Shown here piece by piece: positions 11,381 through 22,342 of a stretch of DNA of 64,000 nucleotides. The position numbers and the translations under genes were made by a program. Each line of letters starts with the position of its first letter. The stretch's first letter is position 1. This stretch comes from Glycine soja (Eukaryota > Streptophyta > Magnoliopsida > Fabales > Fabaceae). The notes beneath the pieces were generated by a model. The model worked only from the letters and a program-made list of their open reading frames with translations, did not search any database and was not told where the DNA came from. The stretch covers positions 12,370,383 through 12,434,382 of the forward strand of contig NC_041020.1 of the NCBI RefSeq assembly GCF_004193775.1, read 5' to 3'.

Positions 11381-13191
11381 TCAGTAGTAAAAATAGTCAT
11401 TAGGAGAGTGTCTCTGTTGGTCATCTGCCTGTTGGTCATCTATCTGCTGGTCATCTGCCTGGTCCTGTTGCTGATCCTGATGCTGTTGGTGAGGTTGTTG
11501 TTGTTGATGAATAATGTTTGGCGCCTCTAAAGGTAGGAACTGAAGGACTACTAACTGAAAAACACGCATCTCCTTTTTTGATTGACACAACTCCTCCCTC
11601 AGGCGGTTAGTCTCTGCAGCATCTTCAGCGCGACTAGAAGATCCTTGCATATGCTGCATGAAGCTGTCATTTTTGCATTTGTAAGTATGAGCAAGGTCTC
11701 CAGTACCATAAAGGGGTCCCTTATACTTTGGTCCTGCAACTGCAACCCAACACCGACTCCTAAGTCTTTGTTCTTCAGCAGGGTCTAAGGGAGTGAGTTA
11801 GGATTCACCAACACTTAATGCAACATCAGACCTAACTTGAGATAGTCTAGCCTCAAATTCTTCCTATAATTCATAAACAATTATTATTCCATAAATATAA
11901 TAAAAATTTTATAGAATAAAAAAATATGCAAGATAATGCTCTCACATGTGTTCGTTTGGATCTATCATCGACAAATTGACCAGTATCCTTTCATAAATGA
12001 GTTTGTTGAAAGACCTCATCTACATATACAGATCGACCAAGCTCCTTTGACTATTAACAAACATTTAAAAATAAACACTAAGTGGTAAATTAAACAAGTA
12101 TAAACAACTATGTATTATAATTTTAATGTACATACTAAGCGAATGGTGTGATCCTGCAAGCTGATAGAACCACCTGTGTGCATACACCCACCCTTTTCAG
12201 ATGCCCAATGTTTTTTGCCTGTGCACACTTGCAACGATACACAGGTGCATTCCAATGTGATAACAGATCATTCCAAACATGATCTCCAATCCAATATGGC
12301 CTTTTATTTTCATTTCGGTCATCCCTAAACATCTCAAAAAGTCTATGAGAAGCTTTCGAGTTAAAATCTTTTTTTATTTCATTCTCTTCCTCGGGTCTCC
12401 AGACCAATTTTCTCTAAAGTAAAACAAAGTAATAAAATTGTACGCAATTAGAAAATTATGAATTTTACAATTTCAGTTAAAATAAAAAATAGCATTACCA
12501 TCCATTTCAACCTTTGAACTAATCCATTAACAAAAGAATAATTTACCTTAAAACACTAAAAAAAAGTTTTTGATGTTCTTTTGGAATCGCTCCCCATGTA
12601 GGCCAAGGCTGACCAAATTGTTGCCTAATGGACAAAGTGACAGCCTTTGCCACAACCTTAGATGGACGAAACCTAAATATAAAAAATAATTAATCAAAAT
12701 AGTAAAATATCATGTCATGTATCATATATAATGATAATTATATAAATTTTGTAATACTTATGCTCCATTAATTAACGTAACCATAGGACAATTATTAAGA
12801 GAGGGGTCTTCCATCGCCAAATTTACAACAGCTTCATCTATAGGCATGTTGCCCATAGGCGAAGATGGGGAAGGTGTGGATGTAGGTATTGGGGACGGTC
12901 CACATGCATCAATGGAGGATGGAGATGGTGTGGATGCAGGTACCAGAGATGGTCCACATGCATTAACATGAGATGAAGATGGTCTAGCTTCAATTGGAGG
13001 TGGAGATGGTGTATGTGCAACATCGGGAGGCCTAACTGGGATAGACACAGAAGACGGGGATGGGGTATATGATGTTAGACTATCTTGAAGTGGTAATAGT
13101 CTAACCATGTATCATCTTTTCTTCGCAGTTGTCCCTTTCCCACTGGAGTCATGTGACTGGGCTGAGGAGGGTCAACGCCACCTGATGTCAT
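11381..13191 (-). pseudogene. Ptta/En/Spm-type second transposon protein of CACTA 1 (broken)
   Basis: Blocks in order on the minus strand: start MTSGGVDPPQPSHMTPVGKG (13191); a proline- and serine-rich region (13108-12758); the conserved block with FRDDRNENKRPYWIGDHVWN (near 12300); VDEVFQQTH and TGQFVDDRSKRTH (12040-11950); EEFEARLSQVRSDVALSVG (11860); and a C-terminus with a short coiled coil and a Gln/Asp-rich tail (11659-11381). This is the layout of the plant Ptta/En/Spm transposase family, which accompanies TNP2 in CACTA elements and is thought to bind the element ends. Exons are separated by short introns. There is a frame change near 13100, a stop in the VFQQTH block and another near 11811. 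Not functional. Confidence 0.8.
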
Positions 13192-13382
13192 ATCTATATA
13201 TAGAAAAATAATATTATAACATAAATACTCTAATAAAATATTGGGGTGGATGGAAATTAGATAACTAACGAACTTCCATATGACAACAAAAATAAAATAC
13301 ACTAACAATGTTTTGAAGTATTAGAAGAAAACAAACATGTCACTAATAACAAACATTATAACTGACTAACAAATATCAACGT

Positions 13383-14270
13383 CTAATCCTCTTTAAAATT
13401 GTAAACTTCAAAGTTATCTTCTACTTCCCCTTCATTGTCTTGTTCAATATTATTTGATTCTCCATTCAAATTAGTTGATTCTTCTTCATTTGTCAACAAA
13501 TTAGCAGGGTTTACTTCTTCAACACCACCTCTTAAATCTTGCAATCCAAAAATACTTTCAACTTCAATGACTTGGTTGACATGTGACATTTCCTCAACTT
13601 GGTAAGGCACATCATCTTGTACATGATCGGATTCTATGTAACCCCTTGGCTTTGTTTTAATTGCTACACACCAACCACGTTTGTCCCTTCTTGTTGTTGG
13701 ATGTGGCACACAATATAGTTGCCTTACATTATGTGCACTGATGAATGGGTCAAACAAATTATATTTTTTATCCATTCGAATTTCCACTGTGCCATATTTA
13801 GGATCTACCCTTGTTTCTCTACTCGTTGAATCAAACCAGTGACAATGAAATAATACTACTCACTTAGGATAGGTTGTAGTATTATACTCTAGCTCATATA
13901 TGTGCTTAATGACCCCATAAAAATCATCTGCAGCTCCTTCTGTAAGGCCCTTTACGTGAACCCCACTATTTATCATTTTTTCCCTTCACTCCATGCTTGA
14001 GTATGGAATTTGTACTCATTGAGAAAGTATGTGTGCCATTCTTTAACATAATTCATAGGACCATACGATAAATCCTTTATATTTGTAACCTACAAATATA
14101 AAGAGTATGAGTAGTTATATTTTTTTTACCATAAAGTAGCAAAATAAAATATACAATAGAACCAACTAGGAAAATCCGCATGTAGATTATGAGTAGAGGC
14201 ATTTGGTTGGGATTGCAAGAATGAACTGTCCAAATATAAAGTTGCATGAGTCAATTAGGGGGGGGGGATA
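13383..14270 (-). pseudogene. C-terminal part of CACTA 1 TNP2 transposase (DUF4216-like)
   Basis: The minus strand reads VVLFHCHWFDS near 13850, then KKYNLFDPFISAHNVRQLYC and GWCVAIKTKPRG, and an acidic tail ending at 13383. This is the C-terminal domain usually found after the TNP2 core. Stops occur (for example TAG in place of Trp near 13860). The 5' part of the gene lies at 23454-26196, beyond the inserted copia, whose target duplication ATGCG sits at 14271-14275 and 23449-23453. Confidence 0.8.
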
Positions 14271-14275
14271 ATGCG
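14271..14275. repeat. Target-site duplication ATGCG, left copy
   Basis: ATGCG directly precedes TGTTGGACAAG and is repeated at 23449-23453 directly after GCTTCTACA. The pair marks the copia insertion into CACTA 1. Confidence 0.95.
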
Positions 14276-15379
14276 TGTTGGACAAGTGGCCTTAGATATC
14301 TTAAGAAGGGGGGGGGGTGAATTAAGATACCACAAACTATTCCCCAATTAAAAAATTCTACTTTTAATTTAACTCAACAACCTAAGATTCCTTTTAAACA
14401 AGAACTCCTAGATAATAATGCAAATTAATCTTACCAAATAAAAATAATAAGCAATAAACAGTAAAGGAGTTTAAGGGAAGAGAAAATGCAAACTCAGATT
14501 TATACTGATTCGGCCACACCCTTCTGCCTACGTCCAGTCCCCAAGCAACCCGCTTGAGAGTTCCACTATCTTGCAAAATCCCTTTACAGGATCTGAACCA
14601 CACAAGGACAATCCTTCCTTTGTGTTCAGATTTCTTTACAACAAGAGACTCTCGGTCTCTTAATCCCTTTTTAGAAATAGAAAGAAGAGAAGAAGAAATC
14701 TCTCTTGAAAGAGATAGATTGAACAATTTGAGCACTCAATTAATTCCTTATCGAATTGCAAGTGTATTGGCCAAGGAATTCTTAAGAGGATAAAATGATT
14801 TTGCTTTTTGAGAGGATAAGACCTTTTGTTCTGAAAAACTCTTAGGAAATTCGTGTTCCAAGTCACATATAAATAGACCTTTGATGGCCATGTAAAAACC
14901 ATTTGAAAAGATGTGACCCTTGGAAATAATTTTCTGAAAATCTCCTCTGGTAATCGATTACAAGACTTGTGTAATCAATTACAGGCTTTAAAATTTGAAT
15001 CAAAACGTTCAGTAACTATTGGTAATCGATTACCATCCATGTGTAATCGATTACACAGTGTAAAATTTGAATTCAAATTTCTAATAGTTGTTATAATTCA
15101 TTTTGGCCATTGGTAATCAATTACATCCTCTGGTAATCGATTACGAGAGAGTAAATCTCTTGAAAAAGACATTTTTGCTTAAATTTCTTGGGCAAACCTT
15201 TTGCAGTTTCAATTTGGAATTCCCTTTCGAAAAACACTAGAGATCTTCTTGTTGTTGTATTTTGTATTCTTGAATTTTTGTCTTGAATTAAACTTGAGAA
15301 GCGCATTTTCATAAGGCATCAAAACATCACGATCATATGGCATCATCAAAACATCAAAGGCAAAGTCTTTGCTTCTACA
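14276..15379 (-). repeat. 3' LTR of the SIRE-like element
   Basis: It runs from TGTTGGACAAG to GCTTCTACA on the plus strand. Read on the minus strand, U3 holds paired GTAATCGATTAC palindromes (15142-14948) followed by a TATA-like TATTTATAT (14875-14867), then the conserved block around GACGTAGGCAGAAGGGTG and a G-run near the end. The polypurine tract lies directly upstream (15381-15393). Confidence 0.95.
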
Positions 15380-15380
15380 A

Positions 15381-15393
15381 TCTCCCCCTTTTT
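15381..15393 (-). other. Polypurine tract of the SIRE-like element
   Basis: The minus strand reads AAAAAGGGGGAGA one to two bases before TGTAGAAGC, the start of the 3' LTR. This is the usual plus-strand primer position. Confidence 0.9.
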
Positions 15394-15827
15394 GATGATG
15401 ACAATTTAATTCTTGAAATCAAGATACAAGCAATGTATATGCAAGATATACTGCGTTCACTCATTTCATACTCCCCCTATGTTTTGGAATTGATGATCAC
15501 TTAACCACCACTTAATCACTTGATTACTTGATTTCTAAGCTTCTATACCACCCCATTTCTCTCCCCCTTTGGCAACATCAAAAAGCCAAAGTGCATGGTA
15601 AAAACAACACAATAGCATTCATATAATTCAATATAACACAGAATCACTAAAACCAAATATAATCCAAACATTCATAAGTTAAATAAACAATCCAAACATT
15701 CATAAGTCAAACCACATATAATCCTAAGCATAAATGACTAAATACCAAATACCGAAAGATAATGAAAATCCAGATAACTAAAAGATATAGCCAAATACAC
15801 GTCTTATAATAAACGATAACTAAGAAT
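15394..15827. other. Non-coding 3' interior of the SIRE-like element
   Basis: This stretch lies between the stop of the third ORF and the polypurine tract. It is A+T rich and contains a locally repeated phrase (CAAACATTCATAAGT twice at about 15664-15705). No ORF or RNA gene is seen. Confidence 0.6.
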
Positions 15828-16964
15828 CTAAGACTTAGAAGGCGGTGGAAGATCAAAGCACCGACGAAGATAAGTCACATCTTCTTCAAGTTGGGTGATG
15901 CGGGTATCCATGCCTTCAAAGCGACCATCCAAGGAATCAAATCGTTCACCAACATATGTGTAGAGGCCCCGTAACTCTGAAAGAACTTCATTCATAAGGG
16001 CTGTGGAATCATCTCGTAGAGGAGGAGGAGAAGGAGTACGCTCGTCTTGTTGAGGTAGCGTGTCCTTCTTCAGCCATTGACCATCACGATCTTTACGGTA
16101 ACGAAATGAAGTTACAGCACCAGCACCAATAGCAAAGGATCGCTTGACTTGAACAAAAGGTTCACCATCAAGAGGAATTTGAAAATGACGGAGAAATAGG
16201 GTGACCAATTGAGGATAAGGAAGAGGTGCATTGGCCCGTAATGCCTTATGCATTCGGTACCTAACCAAGTGAGCCCAGTCGATCTGACGACCGGTAAGGA
16301 AAGCCCACATCAAAATCAAGTCCTCCTCAGAAGCTTGAGCCAAATTTGAAGAACGGGGAAGCAAAATTCTAACAATAATATAGTGCATGATGCGACAATC
16401 AAAGGTTAATGATCCGGCCAACAATCTAACGGTCATTTCAGCCTGGTCATTACAAACCATACGGCGAGCATCATGACTAGAATAATCGAATTTCCAGTCA
16501 TCAACAATGGTGCCCTCAAAAGGTGCACCTTGACTGGGTAATTTTGTCAATGAAAAGAACAGAGATTGATCAATGATCATAGAAATACCATGCACCTCAG
16601 AGGAAATAATATCATCCTGAATTTTTAAATTGCTATAAAAGAATTTAACAAGTTCAGGGTAGTAAGGCAATTTTAAAGACATAAAATCAACCAATCCAGA
16701 GTTTTGAAACACTTGATAATAGTCAAATGTCTCATCATTAAAGAAATTTGTGTCTAGGTACTTAGGGTCTAAGATGATCCTAGAAGAAAATTGAGAGTTG
16801 TACCGTAGACGTTGATCATCTAAAGAAAATAGAGTAGATGATCTTGGATATGATAAGGAAGGATGAATTGGTGTTGTGGGTGCTTCAGAAGGTCCGTGGC
16901 GGCGATGGCTAGCAGCAACGGTGGTGGAGGACGTTCCCTTTCTCTTCTTCAACGATTCTGCCAT
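15828..16964 (-). CDS. Third ORF of the SIRE-like element, plant transposon-protein-like, 378 aa
   Basis: This open frame sits between pol and the 3' LTR, the place where SIRE-type elements carry an extra ORF often called env-like. I see no signal peptide and no transmembrane segment, so an envelope role is not supported. The N-terminus is basic and Ser/Thr-rich. The middle (about residues 60-270) has the pattern of the 'putative plant transposon protein' domain found across legume mobile elements (YFPELV-type block YYPELVKFFYSNL, then LTGRQIDWAHLVRYRMHKAL). The last 60 residues form a probable coiled coil (MNEVLSELRGL to RITQLEEDVTYLRR). It has no internal stop although gag and pol do. A TATA box and six palindromes lie upstream. 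Function unknown; the domain name is from memory. Confidence 0.7.
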   Translation of the reverse strand: MAESLKKRKGTSSTTVAASHRRHGPSEAPTTPIHPSLSYPRSSTLFSLDDQRLRYNSQFSSRIILDPKYLDTNFFNDETFDYYQVFQNSGLVDFMSLKLPYYPELVKFFYSNLKIQDDIISSEVHGISMIIDQSLFFSLTKLPSQGAPFEGTIVDDWKFDYSSHDARRMVCNDQAEMTVRLLAGSLTFDCRIMHYIIVRILLPRSSNLAQASEEDLILMWAFLTGRQIDWAHLVRYRMHKALRANAPLPYPQLVTLFLRHFQIPLDGEPFVQVKRSFAIGAGAVTSFRYRKDRDGQWLKKDTLPQQDERTPSPPPLRDDSTALMNEVLSELRGLYTYVGERFDSLDGRFEGMDTRITQLEEDVTYLRRCFDLPPPSKS

Positions 16965-17290
16965 TTGATGAAGTTTTAGTGAATTTCAATCGGTGGAATC
17001 GATATAGGAGTGAAAATGATGAGTTGTGGGACGTGTTTTGGTTAAGAATTGAGGGAGATATGAAGATTTAAAGATTTAGGGAAAAAGGGCACGAAGAGGA
17101 GAGGTTGGCTGCGCAGCGTGACTGATTTACGTGAGTTTTTATAGAAGATGACATGATGTAATCGATTACAAGGTTTGGTAATCGATTATAGGAGTATTGA
17201 GCCTTCTGATAATCGATTACAGGCTGCTGTAATCGATTACAGGCTATCTGTTCTTGTGTAATCGATTACACTTAAGGGTAATCGATTACC
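16965..17290 (-). promoter_or_regulatory. Candidate internal promoter of the third ORF
   Basis: On the minus strand, six GTAATCGATTAC-type palindromes at 17158-17290 come first, in three pairs. Then follow TATAAAAA (17143-17136) and about 170 bases of leader to the ATG at 16964. The LTR has the same order: paired palindromes and then a TATA-like box. The palindromes are otherwise absent from the interior of this element. I infer a promoter for the third ORF; no transcription evidence is available from sequence. Confidence 0.5.
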
Positions 17291-17509
17291 AGAACACAAA
17301 CTAGGCTTGTTCTTCTAAAAATTATCTATGTCTATGCCAAAACATCTAACTATACCAATCGTATGTATTTAATTCAATCATTCAAGCATCAAACACACAA
17401 TAATGTATCAATCAAACATAATAACAAAAATTTAAGCAAAATCAAGTAAGGTAACATACTTAACATAAACAATCAATCATTAAGCATAGATGATTCAATC
17501 AATCGATCC

Positions 17510-19669
17510 TTATTTATCCAAATCACTAATATCTAAGAGGCCTAATTCCCTTCTAATGGAAAAGAATGTTTCTTTGGGGAGAGGTTTTGTGAAGATATCA
17601 GCAAGCTGATTCTTTGTATCAACAAACTCTAACACACAGTCTCCCTTTAAAACATGATCTCTTAGGAAATGATGTCTGATTTCTATATGTTTGGTTCTAG
17701 AATGTTGAATTGGATTTTTGGATAGATTTATTGCACTGGTATTGTCACACCTAATTGGTATATGACCAAGATGGATTCCATAGTCAGATAGTTGTTGCTT
17801 CATCCATAAAATTTTGGCACAACAACTGCCAGCAGAAATATATTCCGCTTCAGCAGTAGATAAAGCAACACTGTTTTGTTTCTTACTATGCCATGATACA
17901 AGAGCAGATCCAATAAATTGACAAGTCCCACTTGTGCTCTTTCTATCAGTTTTGGATCCGACAAAGTCAGAATCAGAGTATCCTATTAAGTTACATGTTG
18001 AGTTTTTAGGATACCATAATCCTAAATTGATTGTTCCTACTAGGTATCTTATGATTTTTTTTACTACACTCAAATGTGATTGTTTGGGGTTAGATTGGAA
18101 CCTAGCACACATGCATACACTAAACATGATATCTGGTCTACTAGTAGATAAATAGAGAAGAGATCCAATCATACCTCGATATTGTTTCATGTCTATAGAC
18201 TGACCGGATTCATCTTTGTCTAAATAACAGCTAGTACTCATAAGTGTAGCCATGTGCCTTGCACTTTCCATATCAAATATTTTGATCAATTCTTTGTAGT
18301 ATTTTGCTTGGTTGACAAATATACCTTCTTTAGTTTGCTTAATTTGTAACCCCAGGAAGTAATTTAGTTCTCCCATCATTGACATCTCAAATTCGCTTTG
18401 CATATCAAGAGAAAACTCCTTGCACAATGAATCATTAGTGGATCCAAAGATTATATCATCAACATATATTTGAACCAATAGAATATCATCATACTTTTTC
18501 TTTATGAATAGTGTGGTATCCACTTTTCCTCTAGAAAATTTTTTCTCTAAAAGAAATTTGCTTAGACGTTCACACCATGCCCCAAGGGCTTGTTTCAAAC
18601 CATATAAAGCCTTTTTCAATCTATAAACATGATTTGGCTTATCTGATATTTCAAAACCTAGAGGTTGTTCAACATATACTTCGTCTTGAATTAAGCCATT
18701 TAGAAAAGCACTTTTAACATCCATTTGATAAAGCTTGAAATTCATTATGGATGCATAAGCTAAGAGCATTCTAATGGCTTCTAATATTGCAACTGGAGCA
18801 TATGTTTCTTCATAATCTATACCTTCTTCTTGATTGTATCCTTTTGCAACTAATCTAGCCTTATTTCTAATGATTATGCCATGTTCATCTAACTTATTCC
18901 TAAATACCCATTTTGTTTCTATGATGGGGTAGTTTTCAGGTTTCTCTACTAGTTCCCACACATTGTTTCTTTCAAACTGATTTAGTTCTTCTTGCATAGC
19001 AATTATCCAATGATCATATATTATGGCTTCATTTATATTTTTAGGTTCAATCATAGACACAAAAGCCATATTATTGCATAAATCTTTTAGAGAATGTCTA
19101 GTTGTTACCCCTTTTGAGATATCACCAATAATGTTGTCAAGGGGATGATCTTTTGAAGCTTTCCATTCTTTTGGAAGTTCATCATTTGATTTGGCTTCTT
19201 CTGGAGGATCTTCATTGCTTCCTTTCCCTTTTCCTTTAGAATCTTGTCCATGAATATGCATTTGTTCTAAAGATTCTGCAACATCATCTAAAATATCCTT
19301 TCTCGGAGAAATAGCATTAGACTCATCAAAGGAAACATGAATAGATTCTTCAATAGTCATAGTTCTTTTATTATATATTCTATAAGCTTTACTATGCAAG
19401 GAATATCCAAGGAAAATTCCTTCATCTGACATAGCATCAAATTTTCCTAAGTTTTCTTTACCATTGTTTAATACAAAGCATTTGCAACCAAAAACATGAA
19501 GATGTGAAATGTTGGGTTTTCTACCATTAAACAGTTCATGTGGAGTTTTCTTTAAAATGGGTCTTATTAAAGCCCTATTCATGATATAACATGCAGTATT
19601 AACGGCTTCAGCCCAAAAATATTTTGGAAGAGGAGTATCATTCAATAAGGTTCTAGCAATCTCTTCCAA
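17510..19669 (-). CDS. Copia pol, integrase C-term, reverse transcriptase and RNase H (719 aa open)
   Basis: This is the second half of pol of the SIRE-like element, which copies the RNA into DNA. Residues 1-120 are the integrase C-terminal part ([10 protein letters not shown] to HVFGCKCF and GIFLGYS). RT starts around residue 215 (WVFRNKLDE at 254, [11 protein letters not shown] at 270) and has the catalytic YVDD at 402-405. RNase H follows with [14 protein letters not shown] and CDNTSAINL. The frame is open to a natural end LLDISDLDK. One oddity is the RT block [10 protein letters not shown], where the family normally has Pro-Arg after Gln-Ala. The upstream part of pol is out of frame and broken, so a full polyprotein is not made. 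Confidence 0.95.
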   Translation of the reverse strand: MEEIARTLLNDTPLPKYFWAEAVNTACYIMNRALIRPILKKTPHELFNGRKPNISHLHVFGCKCFVLNNGKENLGKFDAMSDEGIFLGYSLHSKAYRIYNKRTMTIEESIHVSFDESNAISPRKDILDDVAESLEQMHIHGQDSKGKGKGSNEDPPEEAKSNDELPKEWKASKDHPLDNIIGDISKGVTTRHSLKDLCNNMAFVSMIEPKNINEAIIYDHWIIAMQEELNQFERNNVWELVEKPENYPIIETKWVFRNKLDEHGIIIRNKARLVAKGYNQEEGIDYEETYAPVAILEAIRMLLAYASIMNFKLYQMDVKSAFLNGLIQDEVYVEQPLGFEISDKPNHVYRLKKALYGLKQALGAWCERLSKFLLEKKFSRGKVDTTLFIKKKYDDILLVQIYVDDIIFGSTNDSLCKEFSLDMQSEFEMSMMGELNYFLGLQIKQTKEGIFVNQAKYYKELIKIFDMESARHMATLMSTSCYLDKDESGQSIDMKQYRGMIGSLLYLSTSRPDIMFSVCMCARFQSNPKQSHLSVVKKIIRYLVGTINLGLWYPKNSTCNLIGYSDSDFVGSKTDRKSTSGTCQFIGSALVSWHSKKQNSVALSTAEAEYISAGSCCAKILWMKQQLSDYGIHLGHIPIRCDNTSAINLSKNPIQHSRTKHIEIRHHFLRDHVLKGDCVLEFVDTKNQLADIFTKPLPKETFFSIRRELGLLDISDLDK

Positions 19670-19673
19670 AGAC

Positions 19674-20574
19674 CTATTTAACCTCCATTTTGTTGAGGGG
19701 TTCTAGGTGCAGAAAAATTATGTTCAATGCCATGCTTTTCACAAAATAAATCAAATTCTTTATTTTCAAACTCACCCCCATGATCACTCCTAATAGATAT
19801 AATTTTGAGATTTTTCTTATTTTGAATAACTTTTGCAAGTTTCCTAAATGCTTAAAATGCATCATTCTTATGAGTGATAAATAATGTCCAAGTATATCTA
19901 GAATAGTCATCAACTATAACAAGGGCATAGTAACTTCCTCCAAGACTCATGATTCTAGAAGGTCCAAACAAATCCATGTGTAATAATTGTAAAGGTTGAG
20001 TAGTTGAAACAATGTTTTTGGATTTGAATGAAACTCTAGTTTGTTTTCCTTTTTGACATGCATCACATAGTCTATCTTTTTCAAATTTTAGTTTAGGCAA
20101 ACCAACAACTAAATCTTTTGAAATCAATTTATTTAAGTGTTCCATGTTTATGTGAGCAATACGTTTATGCCATAGCCATGGATCATCATCTTTGCTAAGA
20201 AAACATTTATTATTATCTAGTTTTTGACTTAAGTCTATCATATAAACATTGTTAACTCTATACCCTATATGCTTTATGTTAGTATCATGTTTATGTTCAA
20301 TAAGACATTTTTGAGAATCAAATGATACTAGATAGCCCTTATCACATAATTGACTAACACTAAGCAAGTTGTGCTTAAGGCCTTCAACAAGTAGAACATT
20401 TTCAATGGAGTTTGAAGAATCTGTACCTATTTTTCCAACTCCAAGAATTCTACCTTTGTTGTTATCACCATAAGTAACATGCCCACTTTTCTTGGGAGAG
20501 ATATGTGTGCATTTTGATGAATCTCCCGTCATATGCTTTGAACAGCCGCTATCTATGTACCATTTCTTCTTCAA
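19674..20574 (-). pseudogene. Copia pol 5' half: protease, GAG-pre-integrase, integrase core (frameshifted)
   Basis: In the frame 20574-19852, WYIDSGCSKHMTGD near the start is the aspartic protease motif (Asp-Ser-Gly). The zinc-binding GAG-pre-integrase part follows (WLWHKRIAHINMEHLN, then LCDACQKGK) and then the integrase core start LLHMDLFGPSR with VDDYSRYTW. Near 19860 the reading shifts frame, and integrase continues in 19913-19674 with further loss before the 719-residue frame begins at 19669. A stop just upstream, near 20583, separates it from gag. These breaks would abolish integrase and the polyprotein. Confidence 0.9.
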
Positions 20575-20588
20575 AGATTCCTACATGA

Positions 20589-22292
20589 TTAAGTTTGTGA
20601 CTTAGGTACCCAAACTTTATTGGGTCCTTGTGTGTTAGTGTTGACTAAAGATCCTTTTAGGACCCATATCATTTTGATATTGTTGCAATTTTTTCTAAAA
20701 TAACATGTAGATGTGCCATGCCCTTTTCTTCCACAATAGAAACATGTAATGAAAGGAGAATTGTATTTTTGTGAGAAAGAAAACAAATTTTTGTAAAACT
20801 TTTGTTGTTTTTTTGGTTTGTATCCAATTCCTACTTTATCAAAAATACATCTTTGATTTTCTAATATGACATCTAGATTATTCTTGCCAATTGAAAATTT
20901 TGCAAGTGAATTTTTCAAATTTTTAATTTCTTCTACATATTTGCTACAACCTTTACATGAATTTACTTTTTCATTAGTCATAGTAGAAACATAATCTTTA
21001 TCACTAGATTTAGAGATTGAAACTTCAGTTTTAAGAATATCTATTTCTTTATTTAATTTTGAAATTTCTTTCTCTAATTCTGAAATTGTTTTCTTAGATG
21101 ACGAGACAAGTTTTGCTAGTTTAATTGATTCACTATGTAATTTAGCAAATGCATCTTGTAACTCATCAAAAGAAATAGATTTGTTAGAAGATGTTACCTC
21201 TTCGTCGCTTTCATATTTTTTGCCCATTAGACATAGATTAACCATTTCTTTTTCAGAATCATCAGACGATTCTAAGTCATTGTCATCCCATGTGATATAG
21301 GCCTTCTTTGCCTTCTTATCTCCAATAGTCTTCTTTTCAGACTTCTCTATCTTTCTCTTATAGATTGGACAATCAGCCCTCAGATGTCCGGGTTGATTGC
21401 ACTCAAAGCATTTTGGGATTTGAGATGACTCTTCAGTTCTTCTTTTAGGTTTGAAGTTTTGTCTTCTTTGATTTCCTCTCATTCTAATAAATTTGTTGAA
21501 TCTTTTGACAAAGAGTCTAAGATCTTCATCTTCATCTAAGTCAATTGAATCTTCTATGTCAGTTTCCTCTTGGATTGAAGATGAGGCTTTAAGAGCAATT
21601 CCCTTCTTCTTTTTATCATTTTCTTCATGTTGATTTAGTCTTTGCAACTCAATTTCATGTTCCTATAATTTTCCAAATAGAGTAGCAAGAGACATAATAG
21701 ACAAATCTCTAGATTCTGTGATGGTTGTTACCTTTGGTTGTCATTCTCTACTTAAACATCTTAATACTTTATTTATAAGATCCTCGTTTTGAAAAGTTCT
21801 TCCTAATGATGCAAGATGATTAACTATATGTGTAAATCTTTTTTTCATATTTTGTATACTTTCATTTGTCTTCATCCTAAATAATTCATACTCATGAGTT
21901 AGAGTATTTATCCTAGATCTTTTTACATCAGTTGTTCCCTCATGTGTAACTTGTAGAGTGTCCCACATATCCTGAGCACTCTTACAATTTGACACCCTAA
22001 AATATTCATCCATTCTTAGGGCATAGGTAATTATGTTTTTATCCTTTAAATTGTACTGCACTAATCTTCTTTCTTCTTCAGACCACTCTTCTCTAGGTTT
22101 CTCTATTGTTGTATTTCCAGCCACCATGGTGGGTACATAAGGTCCAACTTCTATGGCTTCCCAAATGTTTAAGTCTATTGCCTCAATGAAAATTTGCATT
22201 CGGGATTTTCAGTAGTGGTAACCCTCTCCATTAAAAATAAGAGGCCTATTTATTGATTTTCCTTTTGGGAATAAGAAGTTTGATGAGGCCAT
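20589..22292 (-). pseudogene. Copia gag of the SIRE-like element (several stops)
   Basis: The start MASSNFLFPKGKSINRP is at 22292. A UBN2-type gag domain follows (WEAIEVGPY, then VSNCKSAQDMWDTLQ, 22199-21741), then an acidic region, two CCHC zinc knuckles (CFECNQPGHLRADC and CFYCGRKGHGTSTC) with a long Lys/Ser/Glu-rich coiled-coil stretch between them, ending at 20589. In-frame stops occur near 22217 (TGA where Trp is expected), 21740 (TGA for Trp) and 21663 (TAG for Gln). The start was chosen because the same MAS-NFLFP start occurs in the related gag fragment at 49196. Confidence 0.9.
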
Positions 22293-22328
22293 TATTCTTG
22301 AAGCTTCTAAACTTTATACAAGAATGAA

Positions 22329-22340
22329 GCTCTGATACCA
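22329..22340 (-). other. Primer-binding site (initiator tRNA-Met type)
   Basis: The minus strand reads TGGTATCAGAGC two bases after the 5' LTR end. This is the standard copia primer site complementary to initiator methionine tRNA. Confidence 0.95.
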
Positions 22341-22342
22341 CT

